From assembly GCA_012517905.1 (NCBI GenBank), contig JAAYUE010000069.1, positions 1 to 64,000 of the forward strand: a stretch of DNA of 64,000 nucleotides, read 5' to 3'. A program made the position numbers and the translations under genes. This DNA is from Clostridiales bacterium. Lineage in GTDB: Bacteria; Bacillota; Clostridia; Christensenellales; CAG-138. Under the pieces are notes generated by a model, which was not told the origin of the DNA, ran no database searches, and was given only the letters and a program-made list of their open reading frames with translations. Below, one piece after another: positions 16,051 to 26,157 of this stretch (the first letter of the stretch is position 1; the number at the start of each line of letters is the position of its first letter).

Positions 16051-17967
16051 ATGAGCAGATTTTCGGACGAAACAGCACTCTATTATTTCAATCGCGGTGT
16101 TTCGACAGCGGCTTATCTCGAGCTCGGCTGTCACGAAGGGGTTGGCGAGTATGGAGAACGGGTCTACCGATTTTCCGTCTGGGCGCCGAACGCGGAGTTT
16201 GTCAGCGTGGTCGGCGGCTTCAACTTCTGGAACATCGAAGCGGATCGCATGGAACGCGTCGGTACGACCGGCGTATGGGAGATCGCCATCGGCGTAGCAC
16301 GCCCGGGCGATCTTTATAAATACGCAATCGGCACCTACACCGGCGAGGTGATCATGAAGGCGGATCCGTTCGCCTTCCGTGCGGAATTGCACGGCACCGC
16401 ATCCGTGGTGGGCGACATGCCTTACTACGACTGGACGGACGAAGAATACCTCGACTGCCGGGATGACGGCGGCGCAGGCCACGACCAGCCGATGAATATC
16501 TACGAGGTGCACCTAGGCAGCTGGAAACAGGGGCTTGGTTACCGTGAGCTGGCGGACGAACTGATCGATTACGTGGCCGAGATGGGGTATACCCACATCG
16601 AAGTCATGCCGCTGATGGAATATCCGTACGATCCGAGCTGGGGCTATCAGGTGACGGGATACTACGCCGCAACGGCGCGCTATGGCGAGCCGGAGGAGCT
16701 GATGTATCTCGTGGACCGCGCGCACAGCCAGGGCATCAGCGTCATCATGGACTGGGTGCCCGCGCACTTTACGCGCGACGCGCACGGGCTTCGGCTCTTC
16801 GACGGCACGCCGCTGTTTGAGCATCCCGACCCGCGCAGGGGGGAGATGCCGCAGTGGGGCACGCTGCTCTTTAACTTCGAACGGTCCCAGGTGCAGTCGT
16901 TTTTGATTTCGAGCGCGATGTACTGGCTGAGGGAGTTCCATTTCGACGGCCTTCGCGTGGACGCGGTGAGCGCCATGCTCTATCTCGATTTCGGCAAACA
17001 GCCCGGCGAGTGGCTGCCCAACCGCTACGGCGGGCACGACAACCTCGACGCCGTCGCGTTTTTCAGAAAGCTCAACTCGGCAATTGGCAAGCTCGACGGC
17101 GGAAAGATGCTCTTTGCCGAGGAGAGTTCGGCGTATCCGTATGTGACGCGCCCCGTCTCCGAGGACGGCCTCGGCTTTGCGTACAAATGGAACATGGGCT
17201 GGATGAACGACATGCTCACCTATATGAGCATGGACAGCATCTACCGGAAATATCACCACGACAAACTGACGTTTTCGCTGTGTTATGCGTTTTCGGAGCA
17301 TTACGTGCTGCCGTTTTCGCACGACGAGGTCGTGCACGGCAAGAAGAGCATGCTTTCTAAGATGCCGGGCGATTACTGGCAGCAGTTCGCGCAGCTTCGG
17401 TTGCTTTACGCCTATCAATACGCGCATCCCGGCAAAAAGCTCATGTTCATGGGCGGGGAATTCGGCCAGTATATCGAGTGGAAATTCGACGACTCGCTCG
17501 ACTGGTTTTTACTCGATTACCCCAAGCACGCCGAGATGCATCTGTTTGTGCATGACTTGAACCATTTCTACCTCGATCATCCGCCGCTGTATGAAACCGA
17601 CGACAGCTGGGAGGGGTTCCGCTGGTGCGGGGTGGATGACAACATCCACTCCATCCTCTCGTTCATGCGCACGGACCGGGACGGCAATTCGCTGCTTTGG
17701 ACGTTTAACTTCACGCCTATGCCCTGGATGGACTACATGATCGGCGTTCCGCGATACGGCCTTTATACCGAGGTGTTTTCCACGGACGCGCCGTATTACG
17801 GCGGCACGGGGGATTATCCCAACGCGCCGACCATGTCGGTCTACGAACCCTACGGCGAGCATCCCTGCCGCATTCGCCTGCGGCTGCCGCCGTTTGGCGC
17901 GGTTTGCTATCGCTTCACCCCGAAACCCCTGCCGAAATTCGAGGCAAAACAGGAGGACGACGCATGA
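16051..17967 (+). CDS. glgB: 1,4-alpha-glucan branching enzyme
   Basis: A 638-residue GH13 enzyme that makes alpha-1,6 branches in glycogen. The N-terminal CBM48 domain ([22 protein letters not shown]) precedes the barrel. Conserved regions are readable: MDWVPAHF, the nucleophile region [12 protein letters not shown], the acid/base region FAEESSAYP, and [17 protein letters not shown] precedes the ATG by about 10 nt. Its stop overlaps the glgC start by 4 bp (ATGA), so the two are translationally coupled. Confidence 0.95.
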   Translation: MSRFSDETALYYFNRGVSTAAYLELGCHEGVGEYGERVYRFSVWAPNAEFVSVVGGFNFWNIEADRMERVGTTGVWEIAIGVARPGDLYKYAIGTYTGEVIMKADPFAFRAELHGTASVVGDMPYYDWTDEEYLDCRDDGGAGHDQPMNIYEVHLGSWKQGLGYRELADELIDYVAEMGYTHIEVMPLMEYPYDPSWGYQVTGYYAATARYGEPEELMYLVDRAHSQGISVIMDWVPAHFTRDAHGLRLFDGTPLFEHPDPRRGEMPQWGTLLFNFERSQVQSFLISSAMYWLREFHFDGLRVDAVSAMLYLDFGKQPGEWLPNRYGGHDNLDAVAFFRKLNSAIGKLDGGKMLFAEESSAYPYVTRPVSEDGLGFAYKWNMGWMNDMLTYMSMDSIYRKYHHDKLTFSLCYAFSEHYVLPFSHDEVVHGKKSMLSKMPGDYWQQFAQLRLLYAYQYAHPGKKLMFMGGEFGQYIEWKFDDSLDWFLLDYPKHAEMHLFVHDLNHFYLDHPPLYETDDSWEGFRWCGVDDNIHSILSFMRTDRDGNSLLWTFNFTPMPWMDYMIGVPRYGLYTEVFSTDAPYYGGTGDYPNAPTMSVYEPYGEHPCRIRLRLPPFGAVCYRFTPKPLPKFEAKQEDDA

Positions 17968-19193
17968 AAAAACGGATCGTGGCGATGCTGCTCGCGGGCG
18001 GCCAGGGCAGCCGCCTTGGCGTACTCACGTCCAGCATGGCAAAGCCTGCCGTGCCGTTTGGCGGCAAGTACCGGATCATCGATTTTCCGCTGAGCAACTG
18101 CGTCAATTCGGACATCGACACCGTCGGCGTGCTGACGCAGTATCGCCCCCTCGCGCTCAACAGCTACATCGGCACCGGCCAGCACTGGGACCTCGACCGC
18201 ATGAACGGCGGCGTGTTCGTCCTGCCGCCCTATGTGACCGGCGTGGACGGCAGATGGTACACCGGCACCGCGAATGCCATTCACCAGAACCGCGAATTTG
18301 TCGATCAATACGACCCGGACTATGTGCTGATCTTATCGGGCGACCACATCTACAAAATGGATTACGGCGCGATGCTGCGCTTTCACATCGAGAAAAACGC
18401 CGTCGCGACCATCGCCGTGCTGCCCGTTCCCATGGAGGAAGCCCACCGCTTCGGCATCATGAATACGGACGAGAACGACCGCGTGACGTCCTTTCAGGAA
18501 AAACCCAAACTACCCAAGTCCAACAAAGCTTCGATGGGCATCTATATCTTCAACTGGCGCGAACTGAAAGAACGCATGCGGCTTGACGACGAGGACCCGA
18601 ACTCCTCGAACGACTTTGGCAAGGATATCATTCCCGCGTTCATCGGCAGCGGCCAGCCGGTGTACGCCTATCCGTTCAAAGGGTATTGGAAGGACGTCGG
18701 AACGATACAGAGCCTTTGGGAAGCGAACATGGACATCATCTCCACGCCGCCCAAGCTCGTGCTCAACGACCCGCAGTGGAGGATCTACAGCCGCAATCCC
18801 ATCATGCCGCCGCATTACGTCGGCGAGAACGCCTCCATCACGCAGAGCCTCGTGACCGAGGGCGACCGCGTGGAGGGAAAAGTACATCACAGCGTGTTGT
18901 TTTCCAACGTGTCCATAGAAGCGGATGCGGAGGTGTATGATTCCGTGATCTTCCCCGGCGCGGTGATCAAGCGCGGGGCGAAGGTCTATCAGACCATCGT
19001 CGGCGAAAACTCCGTCATCGGCGAGGACGCCGTCATCGGCGGCGAGCTGCGCCTCGGCGACGAGGTGGACAATTCGCTGACCGGCACGATCACGCTTGTC
19101 GGCAACGACATCGGCATTCCGGCGGAGACGTATTTGCCGCAGGGGACGGTCGCGACCGAAGACTCCTGCGCGGGAGGTAGCTATGACAAGTAA
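17964..19193 (+). CDS. glgC: Glucose-1-phosphate adenylyltransferase
   Basis: Makes ADP-glucose from ATP and glucose-1-phosphate, the committed step of glycogen synthesis. The 409-residue protein opens [19 protein letters not shown], with the nucleotidyltransferase motif intact. [15 protein letters not shown], the catalytic-aspartate region [10 protein letters not shown] and the C-terminal left-handed beta-helix repeats are all present. It begins inside the glgB stop and overlaps glgD by 11 bp. Confidence 0.96.
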   Translation: MKKRIVAMLLAGGQGSRLGVLTSSMAKPAVPFGGKYRIIDFPLSNCVNSDIDTVGVLTQYRPLALNSYIGTGQHWDLDRMNGGVFVLPPYVTGVDGRWYTGTANAIHQNREFVDQYDPDYVLILSGDHIYKMDYGAMLRFHIEKNAVATIAVLPVPMEEAHRFGIMNTDENDRVTSFQEKPKLPKSNKASMGIYIFNWRELKERMRLDDEDPNSSNDFGKDIIPAFIGSGQPVYAYPFKGYWKDVGTIQSLWEANMDIISTPPKLVLNDPQWRIYSRNPIMPPHYVGENASITQSLVTEGDRVEGKVHHSVLFSNVSIEADAEVYDSVIFPGAVIKRGAKVYQTIVGENSVIGEDAVIGGELRLGDEVDNSLTGTITLVGNDIGIPAETYLPQGTVATEDSCAGGSYDK

Positions 19194-20307
19194 CGCCTTT
19201 GGCCTCATCTATACCGGCGAGACGAATCCGCTGCTTCGCGATCTGGCGCTCTCGCGTTCCGTCGCCGCGGTCCCGTTTGGCGGGCGTTACCGCTGCATCG
19301 ACTTTGTGCTTTCGGATATGGTCAACTCCGGCGTGACCAGCGTCGGCCTCATCACCCAGAAAAACTATCATTCGCTGATGGATCACCTCGGCGCGGGCAA
19401 GGAATGGGACCTGCACAGAAAGCGCGAAGGTCTTTTCATGCTGCCGCCGTTCATGACGAAGGAAAACACGGGGCTCTACCGCGGCAGCGTGGACGCCATC
19501 CGCTCCTGCCTCGGGTATGTGCGCCGCTGTCCGCAGCAATATGTGATCCTCACCGGCAGCCATACGATTTTCAACATGACGTTCAACGGCATGATCGAGC
19601 GGCACATCGAGACACGCGCGAACATCACCATGCTCTACAACGAGGCGGAGAGCGCCGTCGGCGAGGAACAGAACGAAGACTTGCGGCTGCTGCTGGACGC
19701 GAACGAACGCGTGACCGAGATGGAGCTCAATCCCTTCTCGCCGCGCTCCACGCGCCGCAGCTGCGACGTGATGATCATGGACAAGCTGCTGCTTGAGTAT
19801 CTCGTGGAGGAAGCGTATTCCCACGGGGAATACGATGTGACGCGCGATATCCTGCTGAAAAAGTGCGCGACGCTCAAAATCATGGGCTATCGGTACGACG
19901 GATATGTAGCGCGGATGGATTCGGTGAATGATTACTTCCGCCATAACCTCGCGCTGCTGCAGCAGGAGGTCAGAAGCGATCTGTTCAACCCCGCGCACCC
20001 GATCTATACGAAGGTCAAGGACGAGGTCAGCTCGAAATACGGCGAACACGCGAGCGTGAAAAACTCCATGCTCGCGGACGGCTGCCAGATCGAGGGCACC
20101 GTGGAAAACAGTATCGTGTTTCGCGGCGTGAGCGTGAAAAAGGGCGCGGTGGTGAAAAACAGCATCCTTATGCAGGGCGTGAGCATCGGCGAAAACTGCA
20201 CGATGGACCACGTGATCCTCGACAAAAGCGTCGTGATTCGGGACGGGCGCACGCTCACCGGCTACGACGGATTTCCGATCATCCTCAAAAAAGGAACGAC
20301 GATTTAA
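19183..20307 (+). CDS. glgD: GlgD, ADP-glucose pyrophosphorylase paralogue subunit
   Basis: A 374-residue relative of GlgC found in Firmicutes operons, thought to be a regulatory partner in a GlgC-GlgD complex. The N-terminus has [18 protein letters not shown] in place of the GGxGxRL catalytic loop, and [11 protein letters not shown] in place of the SGDHIYKM region, so it should be inactive on its own. The C-terminal hexapeptide repeats remain. Start at ATG 19183 with GGGAGG 6 nt upstream, inside glgC. Confidence 0.92.
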   Translation: MTSNAFGLIYTGETNPLLRDLALSRSVAAVPFGGRYRCIDFVLSDMVNSGVTSVGLITQKNYHSLMDHLGAGKEWDLHRKREGLFMLPPFMTKENTGLYRGSVDAIRSCLGYVRRCPQQYVILTGSHTIFNMTFNGMIERHIETRANITMLYNEAESAVGEEQNEDLRLLLDANERVTEMELNPFSPRSTRRSCDVMIMDKLLLEYLVEEAYSHGEYDVTRDILLKKCATLKIMGYRYDGYVARMDSVNDYFRHNLALLQQEVRSDLFNPAHPIYTKVKDEVSSKYGEHASVKNSMLADGCQIEGTVENSIVFRGVSVKKGAVVKNSILMQGVSIGENCTMDHVILDKSVVIRDGRTLTGYDGFPIILKKGTTI

Positions 20308-20452
20308 CAGCCCGTCAACCTCTCCGGGTTTGACGGGATAACCGATCTTTGCCTCTCGTCCTTCGGACGGGCGGCGGCTCGCTCTGGTTTGCCATACGCC
20401 GTGCGAGTGCCGCGGGCGCTGTGGAATATGGTTTTTCGGGAGGGATTTCCTT

Positions 20453-22078
20453 ATGAAGGTGCTGTTCTGCGCGAGCGAATGCGTGCCGTTTGTCAAGACC
20501 GGGGGGCTGGCGGACGTCGCCGGCGCGCTGCCCGTCTCCCTCAAGGAAGAAGGGGCGGATATCCGCGTCATCCTGCCGAAATACCGCGCGATCGACGAGT
20601 ATTGGAAGAGCCGCATGGAGCACGTATGCAGCTTTGAGGTGCTCTTTGGCTGGGAGAAGCTCTTTTGCGGCGTCGAACGCATCGTGGACAACGGCGTGAC
20701 CTATTATTTCATCGACAACGAGTCTTACTTCTACGTCAACGAAATCTATGGAGACGGCATATCGGAGGGGCTTCGGTTTGCATTTTTCAGCCGCGCGGTG
20801 CTCGAGGCGCTCCCACGGATCGATTTTATTCCGGATGTACTGCACCTCAACGACTGGCAGACGGGGCTGATCGCCGCGCTGCTCAAGACGCAGTATGCCG
20901 CAAACGCGGATTACGCGCGCATCCGCACCGTGTTCTCCATCCACAACCTCAAGTATCAGGGCCTCTTTTCCTGGCGCGAAATCTCGGGCAGGCTGGGGCT
21001 GGACGAGCGGTATTTCACCTACGAATACCTCGAATTCTACGGCTGCATCAGCTTCATGAAGGGCGGTCTGGTGTTTTCGGACCGGCTCTGCACCGTGAGC
21101 CCCACCTATGCCGAGGAGATCAAGACGCCGTATTTCGGCGAGAATCTGGACGGGCTGCTCCGCGCGCGGGAAAACACGCTCAGCGGCATTCTCAACGGCC
21201 TCGATTATACGATTTTCAATCCTTCCAACGACCGCTTTATCAAGCATCATTTCGACGCGGACAGCCTGGACGGAAAGCTTGCCTGCAAGCGCGATCTTCA
21301 GCGCGAATGCGGGCTGGAACAGCGGGATGTGCCGCTCATCGGCATGATCGCGCGGCTTTCGCAGCAGAAAGGGCTGGACCTTGTCGAGCGCGTTTTGGGG
21401 GACATCCTGCAAAACGACGTGCAGATCGTGTTTCTCGGAAAAGGCGACCGGCGGTTTGTCGATCTGCTCAACTGGGCAAACTGGCGCTATCCCAAGCGCG
21501 TGCATGCGCGCATCGGCCTGGACGAGGGGCTTGCGCACCGCATCTATGCGGGCGCGGACCTGTTTCTCATGCCGTCGCAGTTCGAACCCTGCGGGCTGAG
21601 CCAGATGATCGCGCTGCGCTATGGCTGCGTGCCCGTCGTGCGCGAAACGGGCGGGCTGAAGGACACCATCGTGCCGTACAACATGTATACGGACGAGGGC
21701 AACGGGTTTTCGTTTGCCAACTACAACGCGCACGAAATGCTCTTTACCATCGAGCGCGCGGTGAAATACTGGAGCGAAGACAAGCCCATGTGGCGGCGCA
21801 TGGTGCTGCGCGGCATGGCGGAGCGCTTCGACTGGGGCAAACCCGCGCGGGCGTACCTTGCGCTGTATGAGAAAATGCTGCCGTCGCAGACGGCGGAGAA
21901 CCCCTGTCGCTGCTGCGATGGGGAACAACGGGCTGAGATTCTTGTCCAAAAAACGCGGAAGACAAAGGCAGCCGCCGTTTCGTCGGCGGAGCAGACGGAA
22001 GAACGGCCGGAGCAGAAGACGGAAACGCCGCCTGAACAGCAGGCGGAAACGCCAGCCGCGCAAACAAACAAAAAGTAA
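20453..22078 (+). CDS. glgA: Glycogen synthase with a disordered C-terminal tail
   Basis: A GT5 ADP-glucose-dependent glycogen synthase of 541 residues. The N-terminal KTGGLADV motif binds the nucleotide sugar, and the C-terminal active-site region reads PSQFEPCGLSQMIALRYG. The core ends near residue 480, and about 60 further residues are charged and low in complexity (repeats of Glu, Thr, Gln, Pro, Ala), which is not usual for GlgA. GGGAGG precedes the ATG. A weak hairpin (20311-20337) lies in the 145-bp gap after glgD. Confidence 0.95.
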   Translation: MKVLFCASECVPFVKTGGLADVAGALPVSLKEEGADIRVILPKYRAIDEYWKSRMEHVCSFEVLFGWEKLFCGVERIVDNGVTYYFIDNESYFYVNEIYGDGISEGLRFAFFSRAVLEALPRIDFIPDVLHLNDWQTGLIAALLKTQYAANADYARIRTVFSIHNLKYQGLFSWREISGRLGLDERYFTYEYLEFYGCISFMKGGLVFSDRLCTVSPTYAEEIKTPYFGENLDGLLRARENTLSGILNGLDYTIFNPSNDRFIKHHFDADSLDGKLACKRDLQRECGLEQRDVPLIGMIARLSQQKGLDLVERVLGDILQNDVQIVFLGKGDRRFVDLLNWANWRYPKRVHARIGLDEGLAHRIYAGADLFLMPSQFEPCGLSQMIALRYGCVPVVRETGGLKDTIVPYNMYTDEGNGFSFANYNAHEMLFTIERAVKYWSEDKPMWRRMVLRGMAERFDWGKPARAYLALYEKMLPSQTAENPCRCCDGEQRAEILVQKTRKTKAAAVSSAEQTEERPEQKTETPPEQQAETPAAQTNKK

Positions 22079-22097
22079 CGCTCTGAAACGACGCAAC

Positions 22098-22127
22098 AAA
22101 AGAGACGCCCTGACGGCGCCTCTTTTT
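22098..22127. terminator. Terminator between glgA and the convergent DUF975 gene
   Basis: A 12-bp stem with one mismatch (22098-22109 with 22115-22126), A-rich on the left and T-rich on the right, ending the glycogen operon and probably the opposing transcript too. Confidence 0.8.
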
Positions 22128-22140
22128 GATGCGATAAAGA

Positions 22141-22935
22141 TCAGATCAGTTCTCTGCCGTCCACGCGGGTCTCGCCGGAACCCGGCGCGGCGGGTGTCAC
22201 CGCCACAGGCAGCGGCAGGCGGCCGGTGAGATCGAGGTAAAAGGCGGTTTCCGCCGCTTTGACATACGGCGCAAGGAAGAAATATCCGATGCCTCCCGTC
22301 AGCGCGGAGAGCAGGAACCAGCCGATGAAGCTCAGCTGGAGGCAGAAGAGGCGGCCTTTGTTGCCGGCCATCATCTGCTTGGACTTTTCAATCGCCTCCG
22401 TCGCGCTCAGTTCGGGGTGCTCGGCCAGCAGATACGGCGCCATTGCGTAGCGATAGGCCGCGACGATGCCGGGCACGATGAGCAGCAGCGCCCAGAGAAA
22501 GATCTTCAGCGCCATGAGAAAGCGCAGCAGCAGCGCGTTTCCAAAGATGCTGAAGCGCGAAAACAGCGTGTCGATCTTCGGCGCTGACTTGCTTTCATAC
22601 AGCGAAATGTTGAACAGGTCGAATCCGAGTTCCACCGAACTGCCGACGATGAACAAACCGACGGCGTAGACGAACGCCAGACTGCCCATCGCGGCGGCAA
22701 GGCCGATGATCGGGCGGACAAACGTTGTGACAACCTGCGGATTGATCTGTCCGTCAAACACCTGATGGACCTGCTGCGAGGCATGGTTGAGATTCGTAAC
22801 GAAGCGATAACCAATCGGACTCTGTCCGGCGTATCCGCCGAGGATGATGGCGATCAGCGCGGCGAGCACCGCCCACCAGTAGCGACCGCGCAGGATGTTC
22901 CACGCGGTTTCACGAAAATCTTTTGCCCGTCTCAT
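22141..22935 (-). CDS. DUF975-family membrane protein
   Basis: A 264-residue integral membrane protein with about five membrane segments. The N-terminal RRAKDFRETAWNILRGRYWWAV and the LLLIVPGIVAAYRYAMAPYLLAEHPELS region are hallmarks of DUF975. Function unknown. The ATG at 22935 is used because a GGGGGG run lies about 7 nt upstream. Confidence 0.85.
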   Translation of the reverse strand: MRRAKDFRETAWNILRGRYWWAVLAALIAIILGGYAGQSPIGYRFVTNLNHASQQVHQVFDGQINPQVVTTFVRPIIGLAAAMGSLAFVYAVGLFIVGSSVELGFDLFNISLYESKSAPKIDTLFSRFSIFGNALLLRFLMALKIFLWALLLIVPGIVAAYRYAMAPYLLAEHPELSATEAIEKSKQMMAGNKGRLFCLQLSFIGWFLLSALTGGIGYFFLAPYVKAAETAFYLDLTGRLPLPVAVTPAAPGSGETRVDGRELI

Positions 22936-23026
22936 GATGTGTTTCCCCCCATCAGTCATTCTTTGGTACAAGAGCAAGCGGTTTGCGACAGCCCGGCGTC
23001 CGTGCCGGAAGAGAAGGGCCGGGCGC

Positions 23027-23917
23027 CTACTCGATGGCGACCCAGTATTTATCGATCAGACGGATCGGGCGGTACGCCATCTTGGAATAGCGCAGGCGTT
23101 CCTCGCCGGAGTCGTCCTCGCGGTTGATATAGAGCGTGTCCTTCTCCGCGGCGTACTTGGCAAACCAGGATACGATCGCCTGATAGGAGCCCGCGTAATC
23201 CACGCGCGCCTTTTCCACATGGCAGTACAGCGTGTCGCCGACGATCTCGCCGACGGACAGCGCGACGATGGTTCCCGCAACGTCGATGTATCCCGCCTTT
23301 TGTCCGAGCTTGAGCGAGTCAGCCAGCAGTTCCTTTGCGCGCTTCATCTCCTCGGCCTCGATGACTTTGTCGAGCGGGGCATGCTGCTCGTATTCATCGA
23401 GAAACGCGATGGCAAGCGGCAGCGTCTCCTCCGTGACGGGCACGAACTTCGCGCTGGGGTTGTCCTTGCAGAAGCGGTTGAGGTGGTTGCGCTGCGTGTG
23501 GTATTTGTTGCCCGAAAAATGGATCAGGTCGCACGCGTTGTAGAGATAGTCCGCCCAGTTGCGGTGGGTGGAGACGATCGCGCGCTCACCGTAGCGCGCC
23601 TGCAGCAGCGCGAGGCCCTCTTCCGGCACGGCGCAGAAACGCAGCGGCATGCCGGTTTCCTTTGCGTGCGCTTCGACCGCGTCCAGCGCGGCGTCCAGAT
23701 CGCCGCCGCCGACGGGAAAGACGAAGCAAACCCCCTCGTTCGGGTATGTGGCCAGCATGACGAGCATGTCGGCGACGATGGCATAGGCGGAGTGGAAGAA
23801 CGCGCGCCACTGAAACACGGCGCCGAGCGTATAATCGCAACTGCGAAACGGCTGAACGTTCAGGTACGGACGCAGCTGATCTGCGTTTTGAATCGTTATT
23901 TTTGAAAATTCCAACAT
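23027..23917 (-). CDS. DUF2156 protein (phosphatidylglycerol lysyltransferase-like C-terminal domain)
   Basis: A 296-residue soluble protein of the DUF2156 group, two GNAT-like folds related to the aminoacyl-transferase domain of MprF. Typical stretches are FRSCDYTLGAVFQW near residue 25, FSGNKYHTQRNHLNRF near residue 135, and the C-terminal INREDDSGEERLRYSKMAYRP. It lacks the membrane part of MprF, so lipid aminoacylation cannot be assumed. The 5' leader contains a strong hairpin (23940-23972); the ribosome binding site is GGGG. Confidence 0.8.
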   Translation of the reverse strand: MLEFSKITIQNADQLRPYLNVQPFRSCDYTLGAVFQWRAFFHSAYAIVADMLVMLATYPNEGVCFVFPVGGGDLDAALDAVEAHAKETGMPLRFCAVPEEGLALLQARYGERAIVSTHRNWADYLYNACDLIHFSGNKYHTQRNHLNRFCKDNPSAKFVPVTEETLPLAIAFLDEYEQHAPLDKVIEAEEMKRAKELLADSLKLGQKAGYIDVAGTIVALSVGEIVGDTLYCHVEKARVDYAGSYQAIVSWFAKYAAEKDTLYINREDDSGEERLRYSKMAYRPIRLIDKYWVAIE

Positions 23918-24211
23918 AAAACCCCTGTATCTTGCGGCGCAGGCCGGACAGACTCCCTGTCCGTCGGCCTGACGGAAAAAATCACCTTATTATGATATCA
24001 CGACTTTTCGCGGCAGGCAACGCCCTGACGCACCGCTCAAGTGAACGGATTGCAACATTTTCACCAGTTGTAGGGCGATAGCGGCGGTACGCGCAGCCCG
24101 GGAAAAAGAATCGGCGTGTCAAAAACGACAGAAAACAGTCCATGATCCCAAATAATCTGTGAAAAAAATTCGGAAAAGTTAAGAAAACAATACCATGAAA
24201 CGCGCGGAAGG

Positions 24212-24224
24212 CGTATAATATACG
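24212..24224 (+). promoter_or_regulatory. TATAAT promoter element inside a perfect 13-bp palindrome
   Basis: CGTATA-A-TATACG is a perfect odd palindrome that contains TATAAT at 24214-24219. No good -35 is seen. A protein bound here would block the promoter of the gene at 24262. The remaining intergenic bases from 23973 hold no gene. Confidence 0.45.
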
Positions 24225-24261
24225 TACAAACGTTCGCATAAGGCGGACAGAGGAGGAATGA

Positions 24262-24693
24262 ATGAAAGCGACGACATTGCCGCGCCTGCGCGCGGAGGCA
24301 AAGCGGCAGCTGCTCAACTACCGGCGCAACAATTCACGCGTGTACCGCTGCGCGTCTCTCCGGGCGGAAGGCGGCGTGATGATCGGCTGGGTGCGCGCCA
24401 TCGATGCGGCGCGCGCGTATTTCCGCGCGGCAAACCCGATCAAGGAGCGATTCATGAGCCGCCTGTTCGGCCTCGAAACGCCGCTGCCGCGCGGCCAACC
24501 CGTGCGCGCGCGCATGATCCGCCTCAGCCTCGAACTGAGCGTTTCGGAATCCACGCTCTACAAATGGCGTGAGGACATCATGGAGGTCGTGCTCTACGCG
24601 GCGATCGAGTCGGGGCTGGTCGGCCTCTTCGGCCTGCACGAGCGCGCGGACGAGCAACCGCCTGAGCAGGACGACAAAGCGCCCGTTGATTGA
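24262..24693 (+). CDS. Hypothetical protein with a C-terminal HTH-like segment
   Basis: A 143-residue basic protein. Residues about 84-120 (MIRLSLELSVSESTLYKWRE followed by a hydrophobic helix) resemble a sigma-region-4 or phage ArpU-type helix-turn-helix. I do not recognise a family. AGGAGG lies 5 nt before the ATG at 24262; an overlapping ATG four bases earlier opens a non-coding frame. The metallopeptidase gene starts 57 bp downstream. Confidence 0.65.
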   Translation: MKATTLPRLRAEAKRQLLNYRRNNSRVYRCASLRAEGGVMIGWVRAIDAARAYFRAANPIKERFMSRLFGLETPLPRGQPVRARMIRLSLELSVSESTLYKWREDIMEVVLYAAIESGLVGLFGLHERADEQPPEQDDKAPVD

Positions 24694-24750
24694 CGCGGCT
24701 TGTCGGCGGATGTTAGAATGCAGCAGGATTCATGAAAACGGGGGTATGAT

Positions 24751-25440
24751 ATGGCGAAGGCCGCGAGCATGCACATCGGACCATACGACGTCAGCGTCAC
24801 ACGCAAAAGAATCAAGAACCTCTACCTGCGCGTGCTGCCGCAGGGCGGCGGAATCGCGGTCAGCGCGCCGCTGCGCACGGGCGACGCGGAGATTTCCCGC
24901 TTTGTGCTCAGCCGCGAAGACTGGATCGAACGCCAGATCGAGCGGCAGGGAAGCCTTACCCCCTGCGGCTTTGAGGACGGGGATGAGGTGCCGTATTTCG
25001 GCAAACGGCTCACGCTGCGGCTGCTGTATCGAACCGGGCGCGTCCGCGCGGAGCGAAAGGGCGACGCGCTGGAGCTCTCGATCAAGCGGGAGGCGGACGA
25101 GGCAGCGCGCCGAAAAGCGATCGACGCCTGGTATCGCGCGGAACTGTACGAGGCGGCGGGGGCCATGCTGCCCGCCATCGAGCGCACCGTCGGCAAGCGC
25201 GCAGGCGAGCTGCGCGTGCGGGACATGAAGACCCGCTGGGGTACCTGCAACACGAAGACGGCGAATATCACGCTCAATCTGCGCCTTGCCCAGCGCCCTG
25301 CGGAGTGCCTTCGGTATGTGCTCACGCACGAGCTTTGCCATCTGCACGAGCCGGGGCACGGGGAGCGCTTCTGGCGGCGCATGGACGAATACTACCCCGA
25401 CTGGAAGCGCGTGCGAAAGCTGCTCAAGCGCGGAATCTGA
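24751..25440 (+). CDS. YgjP-like (M48-related) zinc metallopeptidase
   Basis: A 229-residue cytosolic protein of the DUF45/YgjP family. The zinc site is clear: VLTHELCHLHEPGHGERFW near the C-terminus, giving HExxH plus a downstream His, preceded by the family's MKTRWGTCN. Family members are predicted proteases with poorly known targets. Ribosome binding site GGGGG. Confidence 0.88.
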   Translation: MAKAASMHIGPYDVSVTRKRIKNLYLRVLPQGGGIAVSAPLRTGDAEISRFVLSREDWIERQIERQGSLTPCGFEDGDEVPYFGKRLTLRLLYRTGRVRAERKGDALELSIKREADEAARRKAIDAWYRAELYEAAGAMLPAIERTVGKRAGELRVRDMKTRWGTCNTKTANITLNLRLAQRPAECLRYVLTHELCHLHEPGHGERFWRRMDEYYPDWKRVRKLLKRGI

Positions 25441-25471
25441 ACCGGAGCGCAACGAACGACTGAACGAAATA

Positions 25472-25501
25472 ACGGGCCGGCGCGAAACTGCGCCGGCCCG
25501 T
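25472..25501. terminator. Hairpin between convergent genes
   Basis: A perfect 12-bp GC-rich stem (25472-25483 with 25490-25501). A T-rich TTATTTCG follows on the minus strand, so it mainly ends the birA-bioY transcript. Confidence 0.65.
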
Positions 25502-25518
25502 CGTGCATTGTTCGCGGG

Positions 25519-26085
25519 TCAGGACAGGTTGTTTTTTTGCAGCACGGGGATCATGCGCCGCGCCACCAGCGCGGCGACCAGGCTCATGACCGCGTCGCCC
25601 GGAATGAACACGAGGAAGCAATACAGCACCGCGGTCCAGAGGGAGATCTGCTTGCCCAGATAATAGTTGCTCAAAAAGTAGAAATACGTCGTGCCGAGCA
25701 CGTAGACGACCAGCAGCCCCGCGAGCGCGGCGAGCAGCAGCCGCAGAAACGAGGGACGCTCCGCTTTTCGCGCGATCGCGCCCGTGACGAACGCGCCGCA
25801 GACAAAGCCGACGAGGTAGCCGAACGTCGGCTTGAGCACATAGCCGATGCCGCCCCCCTGCGTAAACACGGGGATGCCGATCAGGCCCACGAAGAGGTAG
25901 ACCAGCGCGCTCGCGGCGCCGAGCTTCTTGCCAAGCATCATGCCGGCGAGGGAGACGAAGAACGTCTGCAGCGTAAACGGCACGAGCGGCACGGGGATGC
26001 GGATGAACGCGCCGACGGCGATGAGCGCCGCAAACAGCGCAACGAGGATCATCTTGTAGGTGCGGGATTGGGCGACAGGGTTCAT
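25519..26085 (-). CDS. bioY: Biotin transporter S-component
   Basis: A 188-residue membrane protein with about six helices, the substrate-binding subunit of an ECF biotin transporter. Recognisable are IPVPLVPFTLQTFFV, GMMLGKKLGAASALVYL and the loop FTQGGGIGYVLKPTFGYLVGF, the biotin-binding signature. The ATG at 26085 follows AGGAGAACCG. It lies 72 bp downstream of birA on the same strand, so BirA probably controls its own gene and the transporter from the operator at 27177. Confidence 0.93.
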   Translation of the reverse strand: MNPVAQSRTYKMILVALFAALIAVGAFIRIPVPLVPFTLQTFFVSLAGMMLGKKLGAASALVYLFVGLIGIPVFTQGGGIGYVLKPTFGYLVGFVCGAFVTGAIARKAERPSFLRLLLAALAGLLVVYVLGTTYFYFLSNYYLGKQISLWTAVLYCFLVFIPGDAVMSLVAALVARRMIPVLQKNNLS

Positions 26086-26157
26086 AACGGTTCGGTTCTC
26101 CTTGTTTGGTTCGATTCTGTTGAACATCCGCTGCGGCGCGCAGGAAACGGCCATGCG

